Part shown: positions 37,826 through 45,890 of the stretch, one piece after another
Position numbering within the stretch: position 1 is the first letter of the stretch
Layout of the letters: each line of letters starts with the position of its first letter
Source of the DNA: Rhizobium anhuiense
Lineage (GTDB): Bacteria; Pseudomonadota; Alphaproteobacteria; Rhizobiales; Rhizobiaceae
Assembly: GCF_003985145.1 (NCBI RefSeq)
Contig: NZ_ML133525.1
Coordinates: 290,992 to 354,991, forward strand
Direction of reading: 5' to 3'
DNA length: 64,000 nt
The notes under the pieces: generated by a model
Seen by the model: the letters and a program-made list of their open reading frames with translations, nothing else
What the model was told of the DNA's origin: nothing
The model's database searches: none
Program-made: the position numbers and the translations under genes

Positions 37826-38376
37826 TGCTGGAAGCGCAGAGACCAGCGTCGTCCCTTGCTGGTCATGCGAATGACGGCGAGCGGCTCGATGTCGCTCAGC
37901 CAGAAAGAGGAGAGCGGCGCCTGAAGCACATGGGCGACCGCCGCCCGGATGACGGCTGCGTGACTGACGGCGATCACATGGCCGCCGAGGGCGGATTCGC
38001 TCTCCATCCAGTCGGCGACGCGTGTTCTCAAATCAAGAAGGCTCTCGCCGCCATGCGGGGCCGCTTCCGGATCGCTCATCCAGGCCATGAGGTTCTCAGG
38101 CTCTTCCGCCTCTATCGCGGCGATCGATCTGCCGGCCCAGCGGCCATGGTCGCAGTCGCGAAGCGCCGGATCGATCCGGGCTTGGAGGCGGAGCGCGTCA
38201 ACAGTCTGGCGGGCGCGCAAAGCGGGGCTCGTGGCAACGCGATCGGCGCGGGGCAGGGCGGCCATCCTGTCGGCTTCTTCCGCCGCCTTGCCTTCCAGCG
38301 GTTCGTCGAGCGGGAACAGGGCCTTGCGGCTCGCCATCGTCGCGCCGTGGCAGATCCAGGTGAGGCGCGTATTCAC
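37822..38376 (-). CDS. Histidine phosphatase superfamily protein beside the B12 riboswitch
   Basis: A 184-aa protein of the phosphoglycerate mutase/CobC-like superfamily. The usual N-terminal LxRHGxT is LTWICHGATMAS here, keeping the phosphate-accepting His but with Cys where Arg is expected. The second half has the VISHAAVIRAAVAHVL motif with its conserved His, and MAALPRADRVATSPALRARQ fits the family's SPxxRARQT. A GTG start at 38376 has GGGAG upstream. It is divergent from riboswitch-cbtB-cbtA, suggesting a cobalamin-related role such as alpha-ribazole-phosphate phosphatase. That is inference from context. Confidence 0.75.
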   Translation of the reverse strand: MNTRLTWICHGATMASRKALFPLDEPLEGKAAEEADRMAALPRADRVATSPALRARQTVDALRLQARIDPALRDCDHGRWAGRSIAAIEAEEPENLMAWMSDPEAAPHGGESLLDLRTRVADWMESESALGGHVIAVSHAAVIRAAVAHVLQAPLSSFWLSDIEPLAVIRMTSKGRRWSLRFQH

Positions 38377-38466
38377 GGTCGTTCTGATCTCCCGGAGTGC
38401 GGCTGTAGCGGCGCAGGACGGCCCTTGGCCGGCTTGTGAAGTTTCGTTGACAGTCTCTTCGGCGTG

Positions 38467-38592
38467 CAGATATAACCGTGCTGTTGCGGGTTTGGAAGCC
38501 GGTGGAAATCCGGCGCGGTCGCGCCACTGTGACCAGCGTGTCGAAAGCTCTTCGCGCTGGAAGTCAGACCCTACTGCACAAGCACTCTTTCG
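38467..38592 (+). ncRNA. Cobalamin (B12) riboswitch
   Basis: The conserved core is readable: GGAAGCCGGTGGAAATCCGG, then CGCGGTCGCGCCACTGTGA, and downstream GGAAGTCAGACCC. This order is the cobalamin riboswitch family pattern. It ends about 30 nt before cbtB, with the ribosome binding site GGAGG just after it, so control is probably by RBS sequestration or attenuation. B12 would lower cbtBA expression. Confidence 0.9.
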
Positions 38593-38620
38593 ACTGAACG
38601 CGTCATTCCCGGAGGAATAC

Positions 38621-38830
38621 ATGTCTGACACCACTTTTGCGCCCGTCGCGGCACCGGCGCCGATCCCCCTGGGAGAGATCCTGCCATGGGCGATCTTCGG
38701 TGGCCTGCTGATGCTCATCGTTCTCTATTTTGTCGGCACCGAGGAAGGCGCGATGGCGCTGTTCAACGGGATGTATGTGCACGAATTCGTGCATGACGGC
38801 CGTCATCTCCTCGGCTTTCCCTGCCACTAA
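38621..38830 (+). CDS. cbtB: Cobalt transporter subunit CbtB
   Basis: A 69-aa protein with a single membrane helix (about residues 22-41) and the CbtB signature at its C-terminus, HEFVHDGRHLLGFPCH. The His cluster is thought to bind cobalt. CbtB works with CbtA in cobalt uptake under B12 control. ATG 38621 follows GGAGGAATAC. A repeat-rich 113-bp gap separates it from cbtA. Confidence 0.93.
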   Translation: MSDTTFAPVAAPAPIPLGEILPWAIFGGLLMLIVLYFVGTEEGAMALFNGMYVHEFVHDGRHLLGFPCH

Positions 38831-38930
38831 AGCGCGTCGCGATCTTTCAGATTCGCGCCTCACTTTAGGTCTTTGTTTTCGCATGTCGTTATCGCAAAAT
38901 CGCTGCACACTTTTGCGCGACATGCTTTAG
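38831..38930. repeat. Intergenic repeat between cbtB and cbtA
   Basis: The spacer contains GCGTCGCGATCTTTCAGA, CTTTGTTTTCGCATGTCGTT and CGCTGCACACTTTTGCGCGA, blocks I recognise as a very common rhizobial intergenic element. CATGTCG and its complement CGACATG flank the inner part, allowing a hairpin that could lower cbtA relative to cbtB. Confidence 0.55.
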
Positions 38931-38943
38931 GGGAGTTCCTGAC

Positions 38944-39690
38944 ATGGTTGGAAATCTTCTGCTTCGCGGCATGCTCGCGGGCCTGATTGCTGGCATCCTC
39001 GTTTTCGCTTTTGCGCATATCTTCGGCGAGCCGCTGGTCGATGCGGCGATCGCCTTCGAGGAGGCGAGTGCCCAGGCGGCCGGTGAAGCTGCCGAACCTG
39101 AAATCGTCAGCCGCGCCACGCAGGCCGGTCTCGGCCTTTTCACCGGCGTCATGGCCTACAGCGTTGCCGTTGGCGGGCTCTTCGCTCTCGCCTTCGCTTT
39201 CGTGCACGGCCGTTTCAGCAGCCTTTCGGCGCGCGGCACCTCGGCCGTCATCGCCATTGCCGCCTTCGTGGCGATCGTCCTCGTTCCCGGTATCAAGTAT
39301 CCGGCCAACCCGCCGGCGGTCGGCAATCCCGATACGATCGGCGTCAGGACCGAACTGTTCTTCCTGATGATCGTCGTCTCGCTCGCCGCGCTGATTGCCG
39401 CGGTGGCGCTGTCGCGCCGCCTCGCGGAGCGTTTCGGTCTCTGGAATGGCGCGATCATCGCCGGCATCGCTTATCTCGTCTTCATCGGCGTCGTGCTCTA
39501 TCTGCTGCCGCCGATCAACGAGCTGCCGGAGAACTTCTCGGCGATGGTCCTCTGGCGGTTCCGCACGACTTCGCTCGGCATGCATGTGATCCTCTGGACA
39601 ACCTTGGGCCTTACCTTCGGAGTGCTGGCGGAAAAGCGGCTTGCCGTTAAGGACGGTCAACGCGGCCGGCCGGCAACGGCATTTCACTGA
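38944..39690 (+). CDS. cbtA: Cobalt transporter subunit CbtA
   Basis: A 248-aa inner-membrane protein with about five to six helices. CbtA features are visible: LLLRGMLAGLIAGILVFAFA at the start, GLGLFTGVMAYSVAVGGLFA, and VPGIKYPANPPAVGNPDTIG in a loop. Cobalt is needed for B12 and hence for rhizobial methionine synthase and ribonucleotide reductase. ATG 38944 follows AGGGGAG. Confidence 0.93.
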   Translation: MVGNLLLRGMLAGLIAGILVFAFAHIFGEPLVDAAIAFEEASAQAAGEAAEPEIVSRATQAGLGLFTGVMAYSVAVGGLFALAFAFVHGRFSSLSARGTSAVIAIAAFVAIVLVPGIKYPANPPAVGNPDTIGVRTELFFLMIVVSLAALIAAVALSRRLAERFGLWNGAIIAGIAYLVFIGVVLYLLPPINELPENFSAMVLWRFRTTSLGMHVILWTTLGLTFGVLAEKRLAVKDGQRGRPATAFH

Positions 39691-39739
39691 ACGCATCGAA
39701 GGGCGCCGCTTGCCGGCGCCCTGAACTTTTCGGGCGGCC

Positions 39740-40372
39740 ATGACAAGCAGCAGAACCATACCACTCGTGTCGACGGCGTTAGCCACCGCCGTCTTTTTTT
39801 GTGTGGTTGCTGGAAGCGCTCTTGCCCATAGCCCTAGCGGCGGCGGCAGCCATACCGGACTGGATATTCCGGAAATTTCCCATGGCGAGATGGCGGTGAT
39901 TGCAGACTATCGCAGTGGGATCATCGATCTTGCTTCCCGTGCAGTCGATACCAACGAGCCGTTCCGCCGCGTCCTGAACTATGCCGAGATCCAGTATTCC
40001 TATTGTCTCTGGGGCCGGGTGCCGGGCAGCGTGACGGACGAGGAAAGCCCGTTCAACGAATGCGCCCATGCCTATCTCGCGGCGGCCAAGGCGGTCTTGC
40101 TGTCGATGCGCGAGATGCCGCAAGAGAGGGCTGCCGCGAATGAAATCATTTCCGCCGTCGACGCCGACATGACGCGGCGCGGCCTTGCGCTCGTCACCTG
40201 CCGGTTCAGCGGCGAGGCCTTCAACACCGCCGATGTCATCAAGCCACACTGGGGCAAGATGCCACTTCATCCAGCCAGCATGGCGTCGCTGACCGGGCTC
40301 GCTGCATTGTTCGGCCTTGGTTTTTTTGGGCTTCGCCACTTCCTGCGGCCGAAGGCTCAATCGTCGGAATAG
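39740..40372 (+). CDS. Unknown exported protein with C-terminal membrane anchor
   Basis: A 210-aa protein with a signal peptide (cut near GSALA before HSPSGGGSHTG), a soluble extracytoplasmic domain with three cysteines, and a C-terminal helix (about 180-200) followed by RHFLRPKAQ, a positive stop-transfer. The mature N-terminus HSPSGGGSH could bind metal. I do not recognise the family. It lies 49 bp after cbtA on the same strand, so it is likely in the same B12-controlled unit. Its last 16 bp overlap the convergent molybdoenzyme gene. Confidence 0.7.
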   Translation: MTSSRTIPLVSTALATAVFFCVVAGSALAHSPSGGGSHTGLDIPEISHGEMAVIADYRSGIIDLASRAVDTNEPFRRVLNYAEIQYSYCLWGRVPGSVTDEESPFNECAHAYLAAAKAVLLSMREMPQERAAANEIISAVDADMTRRGLALVTCRFSGEAFNTADVIKPHWGKMPLHPASMASLTGLAALFGLGFFGLRHFLRPKAQSSE

Positions 40373-41019
40373 CGCTGCTCGCGCCATGGATCGCCGTAGA
40401 TATGGTAGCCGTTCTTTTCCCAGAAGCCGGCTTCGTCGTCGGGCATCAGCTCGATGCGGCGCAGCCATTTGGCGCTCTTCCAGAAATAGAGATGCGGCAC
40501 GACCAGGCGCATCGGGCCGCCGTGTTCCGGCGTCAGCGGCAGGCCTTCCCAGGCGGTGGCAAGGATCGCATCCTCGGCGGCGAAATCGGCGAGCGGCAGG
40601 TTGGTGGTATAGCCGTCATAACTCGTCAGCATGACGTAACCAGCTTCGGGTTTCGGCATGGCGAGGTCGAGAAGATCGCGCGTCGAAACGCCCTTCCATT
40701 TGTTGTCGTAGCGCGACCATGTGGTGACGCAGTGAATATCGCTCATCCTGGTGCTCTGCTCGATCGCCTGGAAGGCGGCCCAGGTGAGGGTGAGCGGTGT
40801 TTCGACGAGGCCGCGCACGTCGAGCCGCCAAGTCTCTGTGGAGACAACAGGCTGCTGGCCGAGATCGAGCACCGGCCAGTTTTTGACGAGGTGCTGGCCG
40901 GGCGGCAAACGCTCGGTTTCAGGTCGGCTGATGCGGCCGGTCAGGAACTTGCCCTCGGCCGCCCAGCGACGCTTGGATGTGGTGAGCTTGCTGTCGGCGG
41001 GGGTCTGATCGTCGCTCAT
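40357..41019 (-). CDS. Sulfite oxidase-like molybdopterin oxidoreductase
   Basis: A 220-aa cytosolic protein of the SUOX/MsrP-like fold. The Moco-ligating Cys appears in SDIHCVTTWSRYDNKWKG (about residue 97), and further family motifs are VMLTSYDGYTTNLPL, EHGGPMRLVVPHLYFWKSAKWL and the C-terminal GFWEKNGYHIYGDPW. No Tat signal peptide is present, unlike MsrP, which points to the YuiH-like subgroup of unknown substrate. ATG 41019 follows AAGGAAG. It is convergent with the unknown gene at 39740. Confidence 0.88.
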   Translation of the reverse strand: MSDDQTPADSKLTTSKRRWAAEGKFLTGRISRPETERLPPGQHLVKNWPVLDLGQQPVVSTETWRLDVRGLVETPLTLTWAAFQAIEQSTRMSDIHCVTTWSRYDNKWKGVSTRDLLDLAMPKPEAGYVMLTSYDGYTTNLPLADFAAEDAILATAWEGLPLTPEHGGPMRLVVPHLYFWKSAKWLRRIELMPDDEAGFWEKNGYHIYGDPWREQRYSDD

Positions 41020-41108
41020 GATGGGCTTCCTTGCGATGCAGCAATAGGATATCCGCGCTCGTTAAGTGTCAAGTTTCGGCAGGCCCTTGGAAAACCTTGC
41101 CGGGGTTA

Positions 41109-41220
41109 TTAGAGCGTCCTTTGTACGTCCTTTCGGACGCACAAAGGACGCTCTAGCATTTTGAATCTACGCGTCGTGCTTTCTGAAAATCGATTCCGAT
41201 TTTCGGGCCGATGCGCTAGA
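41109..41220. repeat. Rhizobial intergenic repeat, copy B (inverted to copy A)
   Basis: Contains a palindrome with arms AGAGCGTCCTTTGT and ACAAAGGACGCTCT (41111-41154), then AAAATCGATTCCGATTTTCG and GGGCCGATGCGCTAGA. Read on the opposite strand it lines up with copy A block by block. Confidence 0.7.
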
Positions 41221-41309
41221 CTTGGCGTTGTTGGGTATGCCTTGCTGGGGAGTGGAGGCAGAAAGGGGAGGAGCCGGATCTGTCTTCGAGATATCGTGCG
41301 ATAGCGGCG

Positions 41310-43112
41310 TTGCTCATGGTGCCGCTGATCATCTTCGCCTTCTTCACCTATGGAAGCGCGATTGCGACACGCGCTTATATGGGGGAAGCCTCGGCGCAGG
41401 CAGGAACGGCGCTGCGCCTTGCCGTGTCGGCGCTCAGCGGCCACCTCAACCGCTACGAGGCGCTGCCGGCGCTGATTGCCGATCACGACGACATCAAGGA
41501 ACTGGTGAGCGCGCCTGAGGATGCGGCGCTACGCGATGCCGCCAATCTCTATCTCAAGGAGATCAACGGGCTGCTGAAATCCTCCGACATCTATGTGGTC
41601 AAACCGGATGGCGAGACGATCGCGGCGAGCAATTACGACGGACCGGGAAGCTTCGTCGGACAGAATTTCAGCTACCGGCCCTATTTTCAGGATGCGATCG
41701 CAGGCCGGCAGGCAAGGTTCTACGCGCTCGGCACCACCTCGCTGAAGCGCGGCTATTATTTTGCCGCGCCGATCCGGACCGGCGCGGATATTCGGGGCGT
41801 CATCGTTTTCAAAGTCGATATCGACATGATCGAATCCTCCTGGGGCGGCGGCGAATACAAGATCTTCGTCTCCGATCCGGAGGGCATCATCTTCATGTCC
41901 GGCAGCCCCGAATGGCTCTATGGCGCCATCCTGCCGCTGACGGCCGATCGCATCGCACGCACCGAAGCGTCGCGGCGGTATGCCAATGCCAGGCTGACGG
42001 CGTTGCCGGTGACGCGTCAGCGCTTAGAGCCGCATGAGTTGATGACGCTCGCCGGCGAGCGCGGCTCGAGCGAATATCTGGTGCTCTCGCATTACATGCC
42101 GGCCGAGGACTGGACCGTGAACGTGCTGATGGAGACGAGTTCCATCCGCGCCCAGGCGCGCACCGCGCTTGCGGCGGTCTTTCTCATCCTCTGCATTGCC
42201 GGGCTCGCAGTCGCGGTCATTCGCCAGCGGCGGGCGCGGCTTGCCGAGCGCATGCAGATGCAGGCCGACGCCCGCAACGAGCTGGAGCGGCGCGTCGAGG
42301 AACGCACAGCCGATCTTGCCCGCGTCAACAGCCGCATTGAAGAAGAGATCGCCGAGCGGCGCCTGACCGAGCAACAGCTCCGCCAGACACAGGCCGATCT
42401 GATCCAGGCCGGAAAGCTCGCCGGCCTCGGACAGATGTCGGCCGCTCTTTCGCACGAGTTCAACCAGCCGCTCGCCGCGGCGAAGACCTATACGGACAGC
42501 GCCTCCGTGCTCATCGATCGGGGCCGGACGGAGGAGGCGCGGGACAATATCCGGCGTATCGGCGGGCTCATCGACCGCATGGCGGCGATCAGCCGGCACC
42601 TGCGCAACTTCGCCCGCAAACCGAACGAGAAGCTCGGCTCGGTTTCTCTCGACGAAGCGATGCATGACACGCTCGAGATCATCGCCTGGCGGCTAAAGGC
42701 GGCGGATGCCGAACTCCTGCTCGATCTAGGCCCACGTCCGCCCGTCGTGCGCGCCGGTTCGGTGCGTCTGCAACAGGTGCTGGTGAACGTGATCTCGAAT
42801 GCGGCCGATGCGGTGGAAGGGCTGGACGACAGGCGTATCGAGGTTTCGGCCTTCGAGGAGGCCGGCAAAGTGGTGCTGACGGTGCGGGATCACGGGCCGG
42901 GCGTGCCGGCGGCGATTGCCCAGCGTATCTTCGATCCCTTCTTCACGACGAAGGGCGTCGGCAAGGGGCTCGGCCTCGGGCTTTCGATCTCCTACAACAT
43001 CATCAAGGATTTTGGCGGCAGCCTTGAGGCGGCCAATCATCCCGAAGGGGGCGCGGTGTTCCGCATCGAGCTGCAGTCGGCGGCAGGGCTGATGCCGGAG
43101 GCGGCGGAATGA
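41310..43112 (+). CDS. DctB-like membrane sensor histidine kinase
   Basis: A sensor kinase of about 600 aa. It has an N-terminal membrane helix, a periplasmic double-PDC sensor domain (about residues 25-290; YVVKPDGETIAASN, GYYFAAPIRTGADIRGVIVFKVD), a second helix (about 285-305), a coiled-coil, then HisKA with ALSHEFNQPLAAAKTYTDSA and HATPase with VISNAADAVEG and GVGKGLGLGLSISYNI. Order and motifs match DctB. No ATG suits the start: TTG 41310 is used here, but a CTG at 41280 has a much better AGGGGAGGAG site and would add a basic SSRYR before the helix. It overlaps dctD by 4 bp. Confidence 0.88.
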   Translation: MLMVPLIIFAFFTYGSAIATRAYMGEASAQAGTALRLAVSALSGHLNRYEALPALIADHDDIKELVSAPEDAALRDAANLYLKEINGLLKSSDIYVVKPDGETIAASNYDGPGSFVGQNFSYRPYFQDAIAGRQARFYALGTTSLKRGYYFAAPIRTGADIRGVIVFKVDIDMIESSWGGGEYKIFVSDPEGIIFMSGSPEWLYGAILPLTADRIARTEASRRYANARLTALPVTRQRLEPHELMTLAGERGSSEYLVLSHYMPAEDWTVNVLMETSSIRAQARTALAAVFLILCIAGLAVAVIRQRRARLAERMQMQADARNELERRVEERTADLARVNSRIEEEIAERRLTEQQLRQTQADLIQAGKLAGLGQMSAALSHEFNQPLAAAKTYTDSASVLIDRGRTEEARDNIRRIGGLIDRMAAISRHLRNFARKPNEKLGSVSLDEAMHDTLEIIAWRLKAADAELLLDLGPRPPVVRAGSVRLQQVLVNVISNAADAVEGLDDRRIEVSAFEEAGKVVLTVRDHGPGVPAAIAQRIFDPFFTTKGVGKGLGLGLSISYNIIKDFGGSLEAANHPEGGAVFRIELQSAAGLMPEAAE

Positions 43113-44443
43113 ACGATGCGAAGATCCTGCTGGTTGACGACGAGGAGGAATTGCGCCGCTCGACGGCGCAGGCGTTGGAGCTCTCCGGCTTCAGCGTCGA
43201 GACCTTTTCGAACGGCGACCACGTGCTGGAGCTGATCGGCTACAGCTTTCCCGGTGTCGTCGTCAGCGACATCCGCATGCCCGGCATGGACGGCATGACG
43301 CTGATGCAGAAGATCCGCGAGCTCGATCCAGAGGTACCGGTCATTCTTGTCACCGGCCACGGCGACGTGCAGCTCGCGGTGAAGGCGATGCGCGAAGGCG
43401 CCTATGATTTCATCGAGAAGCCGTTCACGCCCGAAATGCTTGCCGGCGTCATCCGCCGGGCGATGGAGCGGCGCGGCCTCGTGCTCGAAAACCGGCTGCT
43501 GAAAGCGGTCGCCGGCAAACGCGACGATATCGAGGCGCGGCTGCCGGGGCGCACGCAGGTGATGGTGGATTTGCGCTACCGTATCCGGGCGATCGGGGCG
43601 AGCGATGCCGATACGCTTATCGTCGGCGAAACGGGAGCCGGCAAGGAAGTGGTGGCCCGGGCGCTCCACGATATCAGCGCCCGGGCAAGCCGGCCGTTCA
43701 TCGCGATCAATTGCGCCGCACTGCCGGCAAACCTGATCGAGAGCGAACTCTTCGGCCATGAGGTGGGGGCCTTTCCGGGCGCGGTGAGGCCGCGCTACGG
43801 AAAATTCGAACACGGGCGCGGCGGCACGATCCTGCTCGACGAGATCGGCTCCATGCCCTTCGACCTGCAGGCCAAGTTCCTGCGGGTACTGCAGGAGCGG
43901 GTGATCTCGCGGCTCGGATCGAACGAAGTGGTGGCGCTCGACGTGCGGTTCATCGCCACAAGCAAGGTCGATCTGGAGGCGGAGGTGGCAGCCGGGCGCT
44001 TCCGCGCCGACCTCTTCTATCGGCTGAACGTTGCGACGCTGCACGTGCCGTCGCTGTCGCAGCGGCGGGCGGACGTTCCGCTGCTTTTCCTGCAACTGGT
44101 GCGGGAGGCGGCGGCCCGCTACGGCCGCGACGAGATGCCCGTGCCGCCGGAGGTGATCTCCGACATTGCCCAACGCGACTGGCCCGGCAATGTGCGTGAA
44201 TTGAGGAACGCCGCCGACCGGCTGGTCCTCGGTCTCGACAATGGCGGGCGGCAGGCCGAGGAGGCGACGGGGCTTGCGGAACGCGTCGCTGAATTCGAGC
44301 GAGGGGTGATTGCAACCGCGCTGGTGGCGCATGGCGGCAGCCTCAAGGCGGTCTATGAGTCACTCGGCATTTCCCGCAAGACCCTCTATGAAAAGATGCA
44401 GAAATACGGTCTCGACAAGCGGATGATGATTATCGAAAGCTGA
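43109..44443 (+). CDS. DctD-like sigma-54 response regulator
   Basis: A 444-aa NtrC-family regulator. The receiver domain has LLVDDEEELRRS and the phospho-acceptor Asp in VVVSDIRMPGMDG. The AAA+ domain has Walker A VGETGAGKEVVARAL and Walker B GGTILLDEIGSM. A Fis-type C-terminal helix-turn-helix carries KAVYESLGISRKTLYEKMQK. The sigma-54 contact loop reads GAFPGA instead of GAFTGA. Overlap with the kinase gene as ATGA marks a two-component pair; tctCBA downstream is the likely target. It could regulate C4-dicarboxylate or tricarboxylate uptake. Confidence 0.88.
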   Translation: MNDAKILLVDDEEELRRSTAQALELSGFSVETFSNGDHVLELIGYSFPGVVVSDIRMPGMDGMTLMQKIRELDPEVPVILVTGHGDVQLAVKAMREGAYDFIEKPFTPEMLAGVIRRAMERRGLVLENRLLKAVAGKRDDIEARLPGRTQVMVDLRYRIRAIGASDADTLIVGETGAGKEVVARALHDISARASRPFIAINCAALPANLIESELFGHEVGAFPGAVRPRYGKFEHGRGGTILLDEIGSMPFDLQAKFLRVLQERVISRLGSNEVVALDVRFIATSKVDLEAEVAAGRFRADLFYRLNVATLHVPSLSQRRADVPLLFLQLVREAAARYGRDEMPVPPEVISDIAQRDWPGNVRELRNAADRLVLGLDNGGRQAEEATGLAERVAEFERGVIATALVAHGGSLKAVYESLGISRKTLYEKMQKYGLDKRMMIIES

Positions 44444-44449
44444 CTGCTT

Positions 44450-44471
44450 TCGGAAAATGCCTGTTTTCCGA
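44450..44471 (+). terminator. Hairpin after the response regulator gene
   Basis: Perfect 8-bp inverted repeat TCGGAAAA / TTTTCCGA with a 6-nt loop, 7 bp past the stop codon. T-rich on the 3' arm but without a following T-run; weak terminator. Confidence 0.45.
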
Positions 44472-44525
44472 GTGACGATTCCGGCTGTGGCCGCGCACTC
44501 TTTCCAATCTCAAGTCGATTGTCCT

Positions 44526-44561
44526 CCGGTGCGATGGGTGGATTTCCACCCATCGCACCGG
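44526..44561. repeat. Perfect 16-bp inverted repeat upstream of tctC
   Basis: Arms CCGGTGCGATGGGTGG and CCACCCATCGCACCGG around ATTT, followed by CCGTTTGTTT. It can act as a terminator for the two-component operon, or as an operator or mRNA structure in the tctC leader. Confidence 0.75.
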
Positions 44562-44726
44562 CCGTTTGTTTCCGAATCGACCCATGCTGCATTGCACTTT
44601 TGCAAAATCGCCTTTCGAAAGCGGCTGCAATGATTGCAGGTCGATTTTTCCCGGCGGCAAATAGGCCATCCCAACCGGCGCGGAGGATGTGTCGGCGGGC
44701 TTGCTTGTTTCATCAGGGAGGAAACG

Positions 44727-45710
44727 ATGAAAATACTGAAGGCCATGCTCGGCCTGACCGCGGCTGCCGCGGTCTCTCTTCTCGCCGGCGTCGCTTCGGC
44801 GCAGACCTATCCCGAGCGCACCATTACCATGGTCGTGCCGTTTGCGGCCGGCGGCCCGACCGACACCGTGGCGCGCCTGGTCGCAGAATCCATGTCGAAG
44901 GATCTCGGCCAGCAGATCGTCGTCGAAAATGTCGGCGGCGCCGGCGGCACGCTCGGCGCCGGCCGCGTGGCAAATGCCGATCCCGACGGTTACACCATTC
45001 TGCTGCACCATATCGGCATGGCGACCAGCGCCACGCTCTACCGCAAGCTCGCCTACGACACGCTCGGCGCTTTCGATTATGTCGGCCTCGTCACCGAAGT
45101 GCCGATGACGATCGTTGCACGCAAGGACATGGAGCCGACCGACCTCAAGGGGCTGATCGACTATATCAAGGCCAACAAGGACAAGGTGACGGTCGCCAAT
45201 GCCGGCATCGGTGCGGCTTCGCATCTCTGCGGCATGATGTTCATGAGCGCCATCCAGACACCGCTGACGACCGTGCCCTACAAGGGTACCGGCCCTGCCA
45301 TGACCGACCTGCTCGGCGGCCAGGTCGACGTCATGTGCGACCAGACGACCAACACGACCAAGCAGATCCAGGGCGGCACGATCAAGGCTTATGCCGTAAC
45401 CTCGCCCAAGCGCCTCGACGTGATGAAGGACATTCCGACGGCCGTCGAAGCCGGCCTGCCGGGTTTTGAAGTCGGCATCTGGCATGGCATCTATACGCCG
45501 AAGGGCACGCCGGCCGAGATCAACGAGCGTCTGTCGAAATCGCTGCAGGTGGCGCTGAAGGATCCGAATGTCGGCGCCCGCTTTGCCGAGCTCGGCACCG
45601 CACCATCCTCAGACGCCGATGCGACGCCGGCCGCACTGAAAGCCAAGCTCGAAAGCGAGATCGCCCGTTGGAAAACGGTGATCGAGGCCGCTGGCGAATA
45701 TGCCGACTAA
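44727..45710 (+). CDS. tctC: TctC-type periplasmic tricarboxylate-binding protein
   Basis: A 327-aa extracytoplasmic solute receptor of the tripartite tricarboxylate transporter family. The signal peptide (MKILKAMLGLTAAAAVSLLA, cut near SAQ) leads into TYPERTITMVVPFAAGGPTD, the family N-terminal signature, with GGAGGTLGAGRVANADPDGY and KQIQGGTIKAYAVTSPKRL further on. ATG 44727 follows GGGAGGAAACG. It is first in tctC-B-A; a repeat-rich gap of 180 bp separates it from tctB. Confidence 0.93.
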   Translation: MKILKAMLGLTAAAAVSLLAGVASAQTYPERTITMVVPFAAGGPTDTVARLVAESMSKDLGQQIVVENVGGAGGTLGAGRVANADPDGYTILLHHIGMATSATLYRKLAYDTLGAFDYVGLVTEVPMTIVARKDMEPTDLKGLIDYIKANKDKVTVANAGIGAASHLCGMMFMSAIQTPLTTVPYKGTGPAMTDLLGGQVDVMCDQTTNTTKQIQGGTIKAYAVTSPKRLDVMKDIPTAVEAGLPGFEVGIWHGIYTPKGTPAEINERLSKSLQVALKDPNVGARFAELGTAPSSDADATPAALKAKLESEIARWKTVIEAAGEYAD

Positions 45711-45718
45711 GGCTTGTC

Positions 45719-45837
45719 CTCGTCCGGGCATGCCGGACGAGCCCCTCATCCTAACCTACTGGGGTCGAGCCACTTGTCTGGACCCGTCCTCCGGACCCCC
45801 GTTTACGGGGAGAGGGTGGCGGCAGGCGGATGAGGGG
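45719..45837. repeat. Hairpin plus RIME-like intergenic mosaic element
   Basis: A 9-bp hairpin (CTCGTCCGG / CCGGACGAG, 45719-45741) is followed by an element bounded by the inverted ends CCCCTCATCC (45742-45751) and GGATGAGGGG (45828-45837), with an inner CCCCGTTTACGGGG palindrome. This is a typical rhizobial intergenic mosaic repeat, here inside the tct operon. Confidence 0.75.
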
Positions 45838-45890
45838 CTAGCTCCTTTGCCGCGGCGTGACGTGAACCATCTCCAACCCCAGGAGACACC

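Noticed and set aside
44600..44680. Sigma-54 -24/-12 promoter before tctC
   Set aside because: The nearest candidates (CGGCTGCAATGATTGCA, CGGCGGCAAATAGGCC) have wrong spacing or poor -12 matches, so no site can be claimed despite the DctD-like regulator.
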